Shown here one piece after another: positions 1 through 7,615 of a stretch of 64,000 nucleotides of DNA (position 1 is its first letter; each line of letters opens with the position of its first letter). The stretch comes from Allochromatium warmingii. Lineage in GTDB: Bacteria > Pseudomonadota > Gammaproteobacteria > Chromatiales > Chromatiaceae. The notes under the pieces are model-generated. The model searched no databases. It was given only the letters and a program-made list of their open reading frames with translations, and was not told the origin of the DNA. Location: contig NZ_FNOW01000010.1 of assembly GCF_900107145.1 (NCBI RefSeq), positions 19,554 through 83,553 on the forward strand, written 5' to 3'. Made by a program: the position numbers and the translations under genes.

Positions 1-1043
1 TTAGCGGCGACACGCGGCGCAATAATCACCTCGACAAACTGCCGCTCGACAATCGCACGGGCGGTGTCGGCATCGAGTTCACGGTTAAACGCGATGATGC
101 CGCCGAAAGCGGATTCAGGATCGGTCTGATAGGCGCGATTATAGGCATCGAGCAGGGTTGACCCGAACGCGACACCGCAGGGATTGGCGTGTTTGACGAT
201 GACACAGGCTGGCGCTTGGTCAAACTGTTTCACGCATTCGAGCGCAGCATCAGTGTCGGCGATGTTGTTATAAGACAGGGCTTTACCCTGAAGCTGAGTC
301 GCGGTCGAGATACCGGCTTCTGTGACCTGATGCTCGACATAAAACGCCGCCTGTTGATGCGGATTTTCGCCATAGCGCATCGACTGCTGGCGCTTAAATT
401 GCAGCGTCAGCGTGCGCGGGAAGTTGGTTTCAGCTCCGGCTTCGGCTTCGGTTTCAGCCTCAGCGCGGCTGGAAAGATAATTAGCAATCGCGCCATCATA
501 ACGGGCGGTGTGCTCAAACACCTTCGCCGCCAGATCAAAGCGCGTCGCGGCACTCACGCCGCCGCTGGCTTGGAGTTCCTCGGCGACGCGCTCGTAATCG
601 GCAGCATCGACGATGACGGTGACGCTGGCGTGATTCTTCGCTGCTGCACGGAGCAAGGTCGGGCCGCCGATGTCGATGTTTTCAATCGCTGTGCCCAGAT
701 CGCAATTCGGATCAGCGACCGTCTGCTCGAACGGATACAGATTGACTACGACCAGATCAATCGGCGCAATGCCATGCTCGGCCATGATCGCGTCATCCAG
801 ACCGCGCCGACCGAGAATGCCGCCGTGAATGCGCGGATGCAGGGTTTTTACGCGCCCGTCCATCATCTCTGGAAAGCCGGTGTGATCGGAGACCTCGATC
901 ACGGTCAAGCCGTTGTCGGCAAGCAGGCGGGCGGTGCCGCCGGTTGAGAGAATCTCAACGCCCTGCGCTGCGAGCACGCGCACGAAGTCGAGTAGGCCGG
1001 TTTTGTCAGAGACGCTAATCAGAGCACGTTGAATAGGTTGCAT
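1..1043 (-). CDS. purH: Bifunctional AICAR formyltransferase/IMP cyclohydrolase PurH (3' end cut off)
   Basis: PurH catalyses the last two steps of de novo purine synthesis, formylating AICAR and then closing the ring to IMP. The minus strand reads openly from an ATG at 1043 to base 3 without a stop, giving about 347 codons of the usual 520-530. The protein begins [20 protein letters not shown], the typical N-terminus of the MGS-like IMP cyclohydrolase domain. It continues with [21 protein letters not shown] and the [17 protein letters not shown] signature. The formyltransferase half starts with [13 protein letters not shown] and KHANPCGVA motifs. An alanine/glutamate-rich stretch near residue 190 (repeated AE) is slightly unusual. 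The C-terminus lies outside the window. Identification is secure; only the end is missing. Confidence 0.95.
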   Translation of the reverse strand, partial: MQPIQRALISVSDKTGLLDFVRVLAAQGVEILSTGGTARLLADNGLTVIEVSDHTGFPEMMDGRVKTLHPRIHGGILGRRGLDDAIMAEHGIAPIDLVVVNLYPFEQTVADPNCDLGTAIENIDIGGPTLLRAAAKNHASVTVIVDAADYERVAEELQASGGVSAATRFDLAAKVFEHTARYDGAIANYLSSRAEAETEAEAGAETNFPRTLTLQFKRQQSMRYGENPHQQAAFYVEHQVTEAGISTATQLQGKALSYNNIADTDAALECVKQFDQAPACVIVKHANPCGVAFGSTLLDAYNRAYQTDPESAFGGIIAFNRELDADTARAIVERQFVEVIIAPRVAA

Positions 1044-1142
1044 CGGGTCGTCCAGGGTTCTCGTAAGCAGATGGATGTGCGAATGCTGCAAATATACTGA
1101 AACTGTGGTCGATGGTGGCGGGATTCGTTGCGCAGATACCCA

Positions 1143-1670
1143 TCACGCGATGGCTTGGGCGCGATTGTCCCATTGAGCAATCGCCCACTGCCCTTGACCG
1201 GAAGACACTCCGAGTTCAATCGCACGGATCGCAGCGGTCATTGCGGCGATCTCAACCTGCGTGCGCAATCGTTCGAGCAGCAGCGGGGCGAGTTCTTCGA
1301 TAGTGACATTCCGAATCGGCAACAACAACACATCGCGTTCAAGAAACGGAATGCGCTCATCCGCAAAATGCGCCAGCACCAGCCCGTCTTGACGCTCAAT
1401 GCGCAGATAGGGCGATTCCAGCGGCAACAACACGCGCTCATCGAGCGCATCGCAGAGCACTTTAAGCGCACGCTTCAGGATCACATAATCGAAGGTCAGC
1501 CCGCCGTCCCCCACCTGCGCAGTGACTGCACAGCGCACACGGAAATTATGACCGTGCAGATTCTCGCGCTCCGTAGCCGAGAACAGGGTGAAATGGCCGG
1601 AGCTGAAATTGAGATAGTCTTTGCTGATCTCGATACGGGTCAGGATCGCGTCGGCCACAAGCGTCTCCAT
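1143..1670 (-). CDS. 6-pyruvoyl-tetrahydropterin synthase family protein (PTPS/QueD fold), possible PTPS-III type
   Basis: The 175-residue product belongs to the COG0720 T-fold family. The zinc-binding signature is SSGHFTLFS (first His) followed by ENLHGHNFRV (HxH pair). In QueD and PTPS-I the catalytic cysteine sits in CxxxHGH. Here that position is Arg, and a glutamate is placed as ExxHGH instead. From memory, ExxHGH is the reported signature of PTPS-III proteins, which make 6-hydroxymethyl-dihydropterin for folate in place of FolB. A role in folate rather than queuosine synthesis is therefore an inference. The gene lies about 100 bp upstream of purH on the same strand and diverges from smpB. 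The ATG at 1670 is the only good start before the conserved core. Confidence 0.8.
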   Translation of the reverse strand: METLVADAILTRIEISKDYLNFSSGHFTLFSATERENLHGHNFRVRCAVTAQVGDGGLTFDYVILKRALKVLCDALDERVLLPLESPYLRIERQDGLVLAHFADERIPFLERDVLLLPIRNVTIEELAPLLLERLRTQVEIAAMTAAIRAIELGVSSGQGQWAIAQWDNRAQAIA

Positions 1671-1804
1671 GAGGTGTTAATCCTAAAACAGTGTGACCTG
1701 TGCGGCGGGTGTGTCAAGCCATCGCCAACCGCGCCGCGAAACGGATCGAGACTTGACTTGAAATCACCTTAATCTTGCGCCCGCTTTCGGCTACACTCGC
1801 ACAC

Positions 1805-2284
1805 ATGGCTAAGCATACAAAAACAGCATCTAACGGCGGTGCGACCATCGCCCTCAACAAAAAAGCCGGGCACGATTATTTCATCGAGCAACGGCTTGAG
1901 TGCGGACTGGTGCTCGAAGGTTGGGAGGTCAAGAGCTTGCGTGCCGGACGTGTCCAGCTCAAAGAAAGCTATGTCAAGATTCTTCACGCCGAGGGGTTTC
2001 TCATCGGGGCGCATATTTCGGCGCTGGCGACCGCTTCGACCCATATCAGCCCTGACCCGACACGCAGCCGCAAGCTGTTACTGAAGCGTTCGGAGCTGAA
2101 TCGACTGATTGGCCTGACTGAACGCGCCGGTTACACGCTGATTCCGACCGCGCTGTATTGGAAACGCGGACGCGCCAAGCTGGAGATCGGTCTCGCAAAG
2201 GGTAAGAAACAGCATGATAAACGTGCCACCGAGCGCGACCGCGACTGGCAGCGCGAAAAAGAGCGGATTTTTAAGACGGGTTGA
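1805..2284 (+). CDS. smpB: SsrA-binding protein SmpB
   Basis: SmpB binds tmRNA and brings it to stalled ribosomes for trans-translation. The 159-residue product contains the OB-fold signature [18 protein letters not shown], then [13 protein letters not shown] and LKESYVKI. It ends in the basic tail [17 protein letters not shown], which folds in the decoding centre. An in-frame upstream ATG at 1775 exists, but the family N-terminus fits the ATG at 1805 (MAKHTKT). The tmRNA gene follows directly, 66 bp downstream, so the two partners of the rescue system are adjacent. Confidence 0.97.
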   Translation: MAKHTKTASNGGATIALNKKAGHDYFIEQRLECGLVLEGWEVKSLRAGRVQLKESYVKILHAEGFLIGAHISALATASTHISPDPTRSRKLLLKRSELNRLIGLTERAGYTLIPTALYWKRGRAKLEIGLAKGKKQHDKRATERDRDWQREKERIFKTG

Positions 2285-2305
2285 AACAGGTGTTGCTTTT
2301 TCCTG

Positions 2306-2334
2306 TTGCTCTGGAACCAAAGCTTCTCTATATT
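2306..2334 (+). promoter_or_regulatory. Predicted sigma70 promoter of ssrA
   Basis: TTGCTC (2306-2311) and TATATT (2329-2334) are separated by exactly 17 bp in the short smpB-ssrA gap. They match the -35 box at 4 of 6 and the -10 box at 5 of 6 positions. The mature tmRNA 5' end is 16 bp past the -10 box, so a short 5' leader removed by RNase P is expected. Confidence 0.6.
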
Positions 2335-2350
2335 GACCAACAAATCACCT

Positions 2351-2708
2351 GGGGGCGACATGGCTTCGACGTGGGTCGCAAAACCTGAGGTGCATGCCGA
2401 GGTGCGGGAAACCTCGTAAAACTATCCGCAAACCAATAGTTGCCAACGACGACAACTACGCTCTCGCTGCTTAATCCCAGCGGGCCTCAGACCGCTGCCT
2501 GCCTATGGACGGCGGATTCCTGGGGTAAAAACACATAGGATCGTGGTGACGGGCGTCCGGACCTGAACCGCTAAAACCTAACGGAATCGCCGACTGATCG
2601 CCCTGCCCTTCGGGCGGCGGAAGGTTAAACACAATAGAACGGGCTAAGCATGTAGAACCAATGGCAGAGGGCTTGCGGACGCGGGTTCGATTCCCGCCGC
2701 TTCCACCA
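2351..2708 (+). ncRNA. ssrA: Transfer-messenger RNA (tmRNA)
   Basis: The RNA begins GGGGGCGACATGGCTTCGACG, the standard tmRNA 5' end, and finishes with a T-arm GGTTCGATTCCCGCC and the acceptor strand CGCTTCC followed by ACCA. GGGGGCG pairs with CGCTTCC through two G-U wobbles. The resume codon GCC at 2442 opens the tag reading frame ANDDNYALAA, closed by TAA at 2472-2474. This is close to the E. coli tag ANDENYALAA, ending in the ALAA ClpXP degron. The 3' end is the attachment site of the adjacent integrated element, which restores the gene on insertion. Confidence 0.96.
2695..2708 (+). repeat. attL core of the integrated element (14-bp direct repeat, copy 1)
   Basis: CGCCGCTTCCACCA forms the last 14 bases of ssrA and is repeated exactly at 12185-12198. 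The following bases are also alike: TTTAAGC directly here, and CCAATTTAAGC at the other end. A tyrosine integrase gene begins 163 bp inside. Integration at the 3' end of ssrA is a well-known habit of P4-type integrases. Confidence 0.85.
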
Positions 2709-2742
2709 TTTAAGCATCCAAGCACGTCCAGCACGATCCGAG

Positions 2743-2766
2743 AACCCGCCTAAGTGCGGGTTTTTT
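2743..2766 (+). terminator. Rho-independent terminator after ssrA
   Basis: AACCCGC (2743-2749) pairs with GCGGGTT (2756-2762) around a 6-base loop, and the descending arm runs into a T tract. If the element boundary is right, this terminator is supplied by the element. The chromosomal one now lies at 12235-12268. Confidence 0.75.
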
Positions 2767-2785
2767 ATTGATTAGTTGTCCGTAT

Positions 2786-2871
2786 GGGGGTAACATCGTC
2801 CGCGAACATCCACTAGCACACGGGGGTAACTTTTCGGGGTAACCGAGATACCCCCATCGGGAGTTACCCCC
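2786..2871 (+). promoter_or_regulatory. GGGGGTAAC repeats in front of the integrase gene (arm-type sites/operator)
   Basis: GGGGGTAAC occurs at 2786-2794 and 2822-2830, with CGGGGTAAC ending at 2843. Inverted forms occur at about 2848-2856 (GATACCCCC) and 2863-2871 (GTTACCCCC), the last touching the integrase start codon. Similar repeats sit just inside the other end of the element. Placement at both ends fits integrase arm-binding sites. The inverted pair over the start region also suggests autorepression. Confidence 0.6.
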
Positions 2872-4083
2872 ATGCCACTGACAGATGCCGCTGTTCGTAA
2901 CGCCAAGTCTACAGACAAGCCTTTCAAGCTGGCCGACGAGCGCGGCCTATTCCTGCTGGTGACACCGAGCGGGGGTAAGTGGTGGAGGCTCAAGTATCGC
3001 TTCAATGGCAAGGAAAAATTGCTGTCGCTTGGAACTTACCCCGATGTGGCTTTGAAGGATGCCCGCACCCGCCGCGACGAAGCCCGTAAGCTGCTGGCCG
3101 CTGGCGTCGATCCCGGTGAGCACCGCAAAGCGCAGAAATCAGCCCGTGAGGATCGAGCGGCCAACAGTTTCGAGGTCATCGCCCGTGAGTGGTACGCCAA
3201 GCACGCGCCGAACTGGGTTGCGGCGCATGGGGACAGGATCATTCGCCGACTAGAGCGCGATATTTTCCCTTGGATTGGCGGGCGACCAATTGCCGATATC
3301 GCCGCGCCTGAATTGCTGGGCGTCGTTCAGCGGATCGAAAAGCGCGGCGCACTCGAAACCGCACACCGCGCCTTGCAGACCTGCGGCCAAATCTTTCGGT
3401 TCGCCGTCGCTACCGGCAGGGCTGACCGTGACCCGTCCGGTGATCTTCGCGGTGCGCTATCGCCAGTGAAAGGGGCGCATTTTTCAGCCGTGACCGACCC
3501 CGCACGGGTTGCCGAGATATTGAGAATGATCGACGGCTATACCGGCACAGTCACTGTCTGCTGTGCCCTGAAACTCGCTCCGCTGGTGTTCGTCCGCCCC
3601 GGCGAACTGCGTAAAGCTGAATGGGCACATATCGATTTCGACGCTGCCGAGTGGCGCTATACGGTCAGCAAGACCGGTAACCAGCATATCGTTCCGCTCT
3701 CCACTCAGGCGCTCGCTATCCTGCGCGAACTCCACCCGTTGACCGGACGCGGGCGCTATGTTTTTCCCTCAGCGCGTGGCGGGGATCGCCCGATGAGCGA
3801 TAACGCCATCCTCGCCGCCATGCGTCGCTTGGGCATTCCCAAAGACGAGATGAGCGGTCACGGCTTCCGTGCGCTGGCGCGGACGATTCTTGATGAGGTG
3901 CTGGGTTTTAGGCCTGATTTCATCGAACACCAGTTGGCTCATGCCGTGCGCGATCCGAACGGCAGAGCCTACAACCGGACGGCCCATCTGGACGCCCGCC
4001 ACAACATGATGCAGGCATGGGCTGATTATCTGGACGGGATCAAGCAGGGGGCGAAGGTTATTCCGTTGAAGCGGGCGGGGTAG
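2872..4083 (+). CDS. int: P4-type tyrosine-recombinase integrase (DUF4102 N-terminus)
   Basis: This 403-residue integrase carries out site-specific insertion and excision. The N-terminal arm-binding domain (about residues 1-95) reads MPLTDAAVRNAKSTDKPFKL...LSLGTYPDVALKDAR, as in P4 and CP4-57 integrases. A core-binding SAM-like domain follows. The catalytic domain shows the Arg in FVRPGELRKAEW, the HxxR motif in GHGFRALART, the second His in EHQLAH and the nucleophile Tyr in RAYNRT. All active-site residues are present, so it should be functional. It is the first gene inside the ssrA attachment site, transcribed away from it. A run of GGGGGTAAC repeats overlaps its promoter region. Confidence 0.95.
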   Translation: MPLTDAAVRNAKSTDKPFKLADERGLFLLVTPSGGKWWRLKYRFNGKEKLLSLGTYPDVALKDARTRRDEARKLLAAGVDPGEHRKAQKSAREDRAANSFEVIAREWYAKHAPNWVAAHGDRIIRRLERDIFPWIGGRPIADIAAPELLGVVQRIEKRGALETAHRALQTCGQIFRFAVATGRADRDPSGDLRGALSPVKGAHFSAVTDPARVAEILRMIDGYTGTVTVCCALKLAPLVFVRPGELRKAEWAHIDFDAAEWRYTVSKTGNQHIVPLSTQALAILRELHPLTGRGRYVFPSARGGDRPMSDNAILAAMRRLGIPKDEMSGHGFRALARTILDEVLGFRPDFIEHQLAHAVRDPNGRAYNRTAHLDARHNMMQAWADYLDGIKQGAKVIPLKRAG

Positions 4084-4161
4084 CCCAAACAAAAGCAAGC
4101 CCCGAGACGGCACCACCCGCCACGGAGCTTTGACCTTCACCGATCTGCATGGGGTTCGGCA

Positions 4162-5019
4162 ATGGCTGGAAATAAGTCTATATCCGCTGTTGTGCTGATT
4201 GAAGGCCGCGAGGCAATTCCAGTTCGTACAATTCCATTTGTGACCGGATGGATGCTTTCTCCTGACGTGCTCGCTAATGCGCTGGCGCTGACCGATATGA
4301 TTCAGCGTCTTGTCATCGAGCGACGCCCGCCCCATGACGATGATTTCATAAGTTTTGATGAAGGTGAGACATCGCCCCTTCCAACGATCCGCTATTCGGC
4401 GCTCACGGCTTTCTGTCTGATCGAAAATGATTCCATTGTCGAGATGAAGCCAAAGGAGTGGGACTTGGTTGTGGACGACTTGGCCGGCCTATCGGCGCGT
4501 CTTGATGGAACTGGAAAATCCCGAGAGGAGCAGCGCCCCATTTGGATTAGAGAATCTATCCCGTTGCTGCCTGCTGGTGTTTTCGTGTGGCGCGACGAAT
4601 TTGAAAGCGCATTTAGCCGCGCTTATGGGCAATATCGACTGGCTATTGTCGGCGAGCGCGACGGAGATCGGGGCTTAACATTTAATCCGATCATTCCATG
4701 TGAATTGCATGGTGCCGTGCTGGATGGTTTTTATGCGCTGCCAGACCCTGCGACGAATTTGCTGGCGCTGTCGCCCGCTGAAACAACCCCTCATGGCAAG
4801 TCTGGCGCGGGGTATATATCAAAAAAACTGGCAGCACTGAATCAAGCAGCTACGCGCTTCTGGGCAAACGCTGACCCTAGCGATAAATCCACCCACCCAG
4901 ACAACAATGAAGTTTCAAACTGGCTTATCAAGCGAGGTTATTCTGAGACGCTCGCCCAAAAGGGTGCATCAATCGTCCGCCCCGATTGGGCATCGGTAGG
5001 GCGTAAGCCAGAAGAATAG
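4162..5019 (+). CDS. Hypothetical protein of the integrated element
   Basis: I do not recognise this 285-residue protein. It is soluble-looking, with no signal peptide or membrane segment, and contains a central acidic region (PHDDDFISFDEGE) and a WIRESIPLLPAGVFVWRDEF stretch. The C-terminal third (KLAALNQAATRFWANADP, then NEVSNWLIKRGYS) looks helical and may be a DNA- or protein-binding tail. It lies between integrase and the AlpA-type regulator, where satellites often carry accessory cargo. It is followed by a good terminator, so it is probably its own transcription unit. The ribosome-binding site is weak. Function unknown. Confidence 0.7.
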   Translation: MAGNKSISAVVLIEGREAIPVRTIPFVTGWMLSPDVLANALALTDMIQRLVIERRPPHDDDFISFDEGETSPLPTIRYSALTAFCLIENDSIVEMKPKEWDLVVDDLAGLSARLDGTGKSREEQRPIWIRESIPLLPAGVFVWRDEFESAFSRAYGQYRLAIVGERDGDRGLTFNPIIPCELHGAVLDGFYALPDPATNLLALSPAETTPHGKSGAGYISKKLAALNQAATRFWANADPSDKSTHPDNNEVSNWLIKRGYSETLAQKGASIVRPDWASVGRKPEE

Positions 5020-5057
5020 CGACCCCCGCTAACTCAGCAACGGCGCGGGCTGAAAAG

Positions 5058-5094
5058 GGGTGACACCGTTAAAGGTGACACCCTTTCTCTTTTT
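5058..5094 (+). terminator. Rho-independent terminator
   Basis: GGGTG.CACC (5058-5067) pairs with GGTG.CACCC (5074-5083) with one A-A mismatch. A TTTCTCTTTTT tract follows. It closes the transcript of the hypothetical gene ending at 5019. Confidence 0.7.
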
Positions 5095-5152
5095 AATGCT
5101 TGTCGGATGCGATTGAATCGACTCGTGTTTCAACAACCGAGATCGAATCGCA

Positions 5153-5374
5153 ATGGCGAATCAACTCCCCGAGACTGGGTTTCTCCGTCTCCCTCAAATA
5201 ATCGGTGATAAAAAGGTCGGTACCCCCCCACTAATTCCTGTCGGCAAAAGCTGCTGGTGGGCAGGAGTCAAAACAGGTCGTTTTCCAAGCCCAGTAAAGC
5301 TAGGCCAGCGCGTAACGGTATGGCGCGTTGAGGATATCCGCGCGCTGATTGAAAACGCGCAGGGAGCCGCCTAA
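5153..5374 (+). CDS. AlpA-family phage/satellite transcriptional regulator
   Basis: The 73-residue product is a winged-helix MerR-like DNA-binding protein of the AlpA family, known as activators of excision or satellite genes in P4/CP4-57 type elements. The family pattern is FLRLPQIIG...IPVGKSCWWAGVKTGRFPSPVKLGQRVTVWRVEDIRAL; the recognition segment is SCWWAGVKTGRFP. It stands alone behind a terminator and is translationally coupled to the next small gene: its TAA overlaps the following ATG by one base. It probably controls the operon that follows or integrase expression. Confidence 0.88.
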   Translation: MANQLPETGFLRLPQIIGDKKVGTPPLIPVGKSCWWAGVKTGRFPSPVKLGQRVTVWRVEDIRALIENAQGAA

Positions 5375-5568
5375 TGCCTACCAGATCGCAGAAAATCCGC
5401 GCAGAACGGCGCGAGAAGCTGGCCAGACAGTGGCCGGAAATGAAAAAGCCTGTTGCGGGGCGCATCCACAACAGGCTTGCAAAGATTCAGAAATTAGGCG
5501 TATTTTGGAAAAAGGACGACAAGCCTTTAGCAGAGGTGCGTCGTCCCAGGGAGTTAGCAGCTCCCTGA
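5374..5568 (+). CDS. Small basic hypothetical protein
   Basis: This 64-residue product is rich in Lys and Arg (RSQKIRAERREKLARQW) and has no recognised domain. Its ATG overlaps the stop of the AlpA-type gene (TAATG), which supports translation by coupling. It could be an accessory nucleic-acid-binding protein, but that is a guess from charge only. Confidence 0.55.
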   Translation: MPTRSQKIRAERREKLARQWPEMKKPVAGRIHNRLAKIQKLGVFWKKDDKPLAEVRRPRELAAP

Positions 5569-5698
5569 GTAAAGTCCGACCCTAGCGGACAACGACGCAA
5601 AGACGATTGTACACCAACCCCCGTGCGCTCGCACGTTTGGCTCTTGCGTCACCTGCCCGTTGCGGTCGGTCTCCCCAACCAACTTGGAGATCGACACG

Positions 5699-5989
5699 AT
5701 GAAAACCGCACGAAAAACCCGAGTCCGCTTCGGACAGTTCAACACACCTGAAGAGCTGCTGGCCGTCCGTGCGGACGCGCACGCTGGTCTGCATATCAAT
5801 GCGCTCGAAGCAACACTAATCCGTGTTGCAGCGGTGCTCGATTTGCTGACCGCCGTCACCAGCGACCTAGCCAACGGCTCCGTTGTGAACCAGCAAATCC
5901 TTGCGGATGGCATTTGGACGGCTTCGGGGCTGGTGGCTGAAGCCCGCTTGATCGTGGAGCACGTAAGCAAGGGAGGTGCCGTGCAATGA
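5699..5989 (+). CDS. Hypothetical protein of the integrated element
   Basis: The predicted 96-residue protein begins MKTARKTRVRFGQF. An upstream in-frame ATG at 5660 exists, but the ATG at 5699 has a TTGGAG ribosome-binding site about 9 bases upstream. The middle (LHINALEATLIRVAAVLDLLTAVTSDLA) is a long helical segment. No family is recognised. Its last codons overlap the start of the ParB-like gene by four bases (ATGA), so it is co-translated with the replication/partition-like operon. Confidence 0.65.
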   Translation: MKTARKTRVRFGQFNTPEELLAVRADAHAGLHINALEATLIRVAAVLDLLTAVTSDLANGSVVNQQILADGIWTASGLVAEARLIVEHVSKGGAVQ

Positions 5990-6990
5990 CCAAGCGCCCC
6001 CAAGGACAGGGGGCTTCGGCCCCCACTAGCACTAGCCCAACGCCGATCAAGTTACCAATCAACGGGCTGACCATCGACCCCGAAATCCAGCAGCGCACTC
6101 GCGTGGACGAGGCGCTGATTGCTGAGTATGCCGAAAACATCGGTGACTGGATTCACGCCGCGCCAATCGTGGTCTTCAGCGACGGCTATTCGCGTTTCGT
6201 CGCGGACGGTTTCCAGCGCACGGAGGCGGCCCGCCGCGCTGGTCTCTATGAAATCCCCGCGATTCAGTTCAACGGGACGCGACAGGATGCCTTGCGCTAT
6301 GCGCTGTCAGCCAATGCGACGCACGGTCGGCGGCGCAGTCGTGAAGACCTCGAACGTGCCTACGCGACCGCCGTGCGTGAAGGGTTCTGTCAGGCGGCTG
6401 ATACCGAATGCGTGGCTTCACTGCTGAAGTGTTCGGCGCGTTGGGCTTCAGAACTGACCAAGCTGGCGCGAGAAGCGGCGAAGATCGCACGCGACGCGGA
6501 GATTCAGCGTCTCGCTGAGGATGGCAAGAGTCAGCGGGAGATTGCCGAGCAGGTCGGCGTTTCTGTGGGTTCTGTCAATGCGACTGTTCAGAAATGGAAT
6601 ACTTCCAAAACTGAACGCATTGATCCGGTCGCCCCTCCCCTAGCCAACGACTACGCTCAGGGCGATACCGCCCCCGAGCCGATCATCGTCGAAGAGATCG
6701 AGGGCGACGATCTCGCCGCCATCCGCGACGAGACGGACAAGCTCCATGCCGAAACTGCCGCGCCAGCGCCCGCTACGCCCGCTCCCAAACCGCCGACGGC
6801 CAAAGATGCCATGCACGCGGCCCATCGCGTCACGGGGCTGTTGGGGCTGGTGCGGCAAGCGTTAGAGCAGGTCGAGGACGCCGAAGTCTCTTTGCTCGAA
6901 TCGGATGCGCGGATATTGATTCGTGAGCTACGCACCGCGACGGATCGGCTCGTGGCGCGATTCGGCGCGGAGGAGGTGGGTCATGCGTAA
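5986..6990 (+). CDS. ParB/Sulfiredoxin-like domain protein with helix-turn-helix
   Basis: The 334-residue protein has a ParB-N type domain (about residues 20-120): LPINGLTID...IHAAPIVVFSDGYSRFVADGFQRTEAARRAG, in which ADGFQRTEA corresponds to the ParB GxRR/H box. A helix-turn-helix follows near residues 185-205 (SQREIAEQVGVSVGSVNATVQ). The remainder is an acidic, Pro/Ala-rich linker and a C-terminal helical region. Such proteins occur on phages and plasmids as regulators, partition factors or CTP-dependent DNA-binding proteins. No ParA is present in the element, so classical partition is doubtful. It heads an overlapping operon with the initiator-like gene, primase and helicase. Confidence 0.8.
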   Translation: MTKRPQGQGASAPTSTSPTPIKLPINGLTIDPEIQQRTRVDEALIAEYAENIGDWIHAAPIVVFSDGYSRFVADGFQRTEAARRAGLYEIPAIQFNGTRQDALRYALSANATHGRRRSREDLERAYATAVREGFCQAADTECVASLLKCSARWASELTKLAREAAKIARDAEIQRLAEDGKSQREIAEQVGVSVGSVNATVQKWNTSKTERIDPVAPPLANDYAQGDTAPEPIIVEEIEGDDLAAIRDETDKLHAETAAPAPATPAPKPPTAKDAMHAAHRVTGLLGLVRQALEQVEDAEVSLLESDARILIRELRTATDRLVARFGAEEVGHA

Positions 6991-7615
6991 GGATCACTAC
7001 TCTCCACCGGCCAAGTGGACGCGAGAGTTTCGGGGGGCGCTCAAGTTGTCGGACGCGCACTTCAAGGTCTACAGCTACCTTGAAAACGCGCTCGAGTCCC
7101 ACGCCACCGGCATCTATTTCATCACCTTGTCGGCGATTGCCGAGATGGTCTGCGATGAACGTGATTTCGTGGCCCGAATCATGGAGGAGCTGGAGTCGGC
7201 GGGGCTGATTTTATGGGACGCCAAGGCCGATGTGGTCTATGTGCCGTGCGTCTGTGGCGAGCAATTTCGCTGGAGTGGACGCGCAGGAAAAGATCCAGAA
7301 AAGGATTTTCGCGTGACCGATGGGCGGCGGCATATCCAGTCGCTTCCAACCTCATATTTGATCGAGCTTTTCCTATCGCGCTGGCCGATCTTCAAGACCG
7401 ACGAAGGGGCTTACCAAGGGGCTTACCAAGCCCCTTCACAAGGGGCTTACCAAGGGGCTACCCAAGCCCCATACCAAGCCCCAACTACAACTACCTTTTC
7501 AACTTCAAAGATATTAGACCCCTCCCAGACCCCCCCGACGCCCGACGCGCCGAAATTTCGCCCGCTCGATGATGACGGCATCGACATCGACATCAACGAG
7601 GAGGTGACGCCATGA
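6983..7615 (+). CDS. Winged-helix replication initiator-like protein with in-gene iterons
   Basis: The ATG at 6983 is preferred over an upstream frame start at 6923 because GGAGG lies just before it and the resulting N-terminus MRKDHYSPPAKWTREF is clean. The product (210 residues) has a MarR/phage-O-like winged helix in its first 100 residues (LSDAHFKVYSYLENALESHA, then LSAIAEMVCDERDF). A low-complexity segment of GAYQ/QAPx tetrapeptides, encoded by seven 12-bp repeats, follows, and then an acidic tail. A replication initiator carrying its own origin inside the gene, as in lambda O, would look like this, but that is inferred. It overlaps the ParB-like gene by 8 bases and the primase gene by 4. 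Confidence 0.65.
   Translation: MRKDHYSPPAKWTREFRGALKLSDAHFKVYSYLENALESHATGIYFITLSAIAEMVCDERDFVARIMEELESAGLILWDAKADVVYVPCVCGEQFRWSGRAGKDPEKDFRVTDGRRHIQSLPTSYLIELFLSRWPIFKTDEGAYQGAYQAPSQGAYQGATQAPYQAPTTTTFSTSKILDPSQTPPTPDAPKFRPLDDDGIDIDINEEVTP
7404..7487 (+). repeat. Seven tandem 12-bp iterons inside the initiator-like gene
   Basis: The units start at 7404, 7416, 7428, 7440, 7452, 7464 and 7476. Three read AAGGGGCTTACC exactly. One is AAGGGGCTACCC, and three carry the complementary core AAGCCCC. Mixed orientation creates hairpin-capable pairs such as GGGGCTTACCAAGCCCC. This resembles an iteron-type replication origin. Confidence 0.7.

Noticed and set aside
189..947. 252-codon plus-strand open frame
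   Set aside because: It lies opposite purH, whose protein is clearly conserved on the minus strand; the plus frame shows no family motif.
1128..1772. 214-codon plus-strand frame
   Set aside because: It overlaps the PTPS-family gene on the other strand and has no recognisable domain.
2471..2734. 87-codon minus-strand frame
   Set aside because: It lies entirely over the tmRNA gene, whose structure and tag are clear.
7404..7487. CRISPR-like array
   Set aside because: The units are contiguous 12-bp repeats without spacers and lie in a coding frame.
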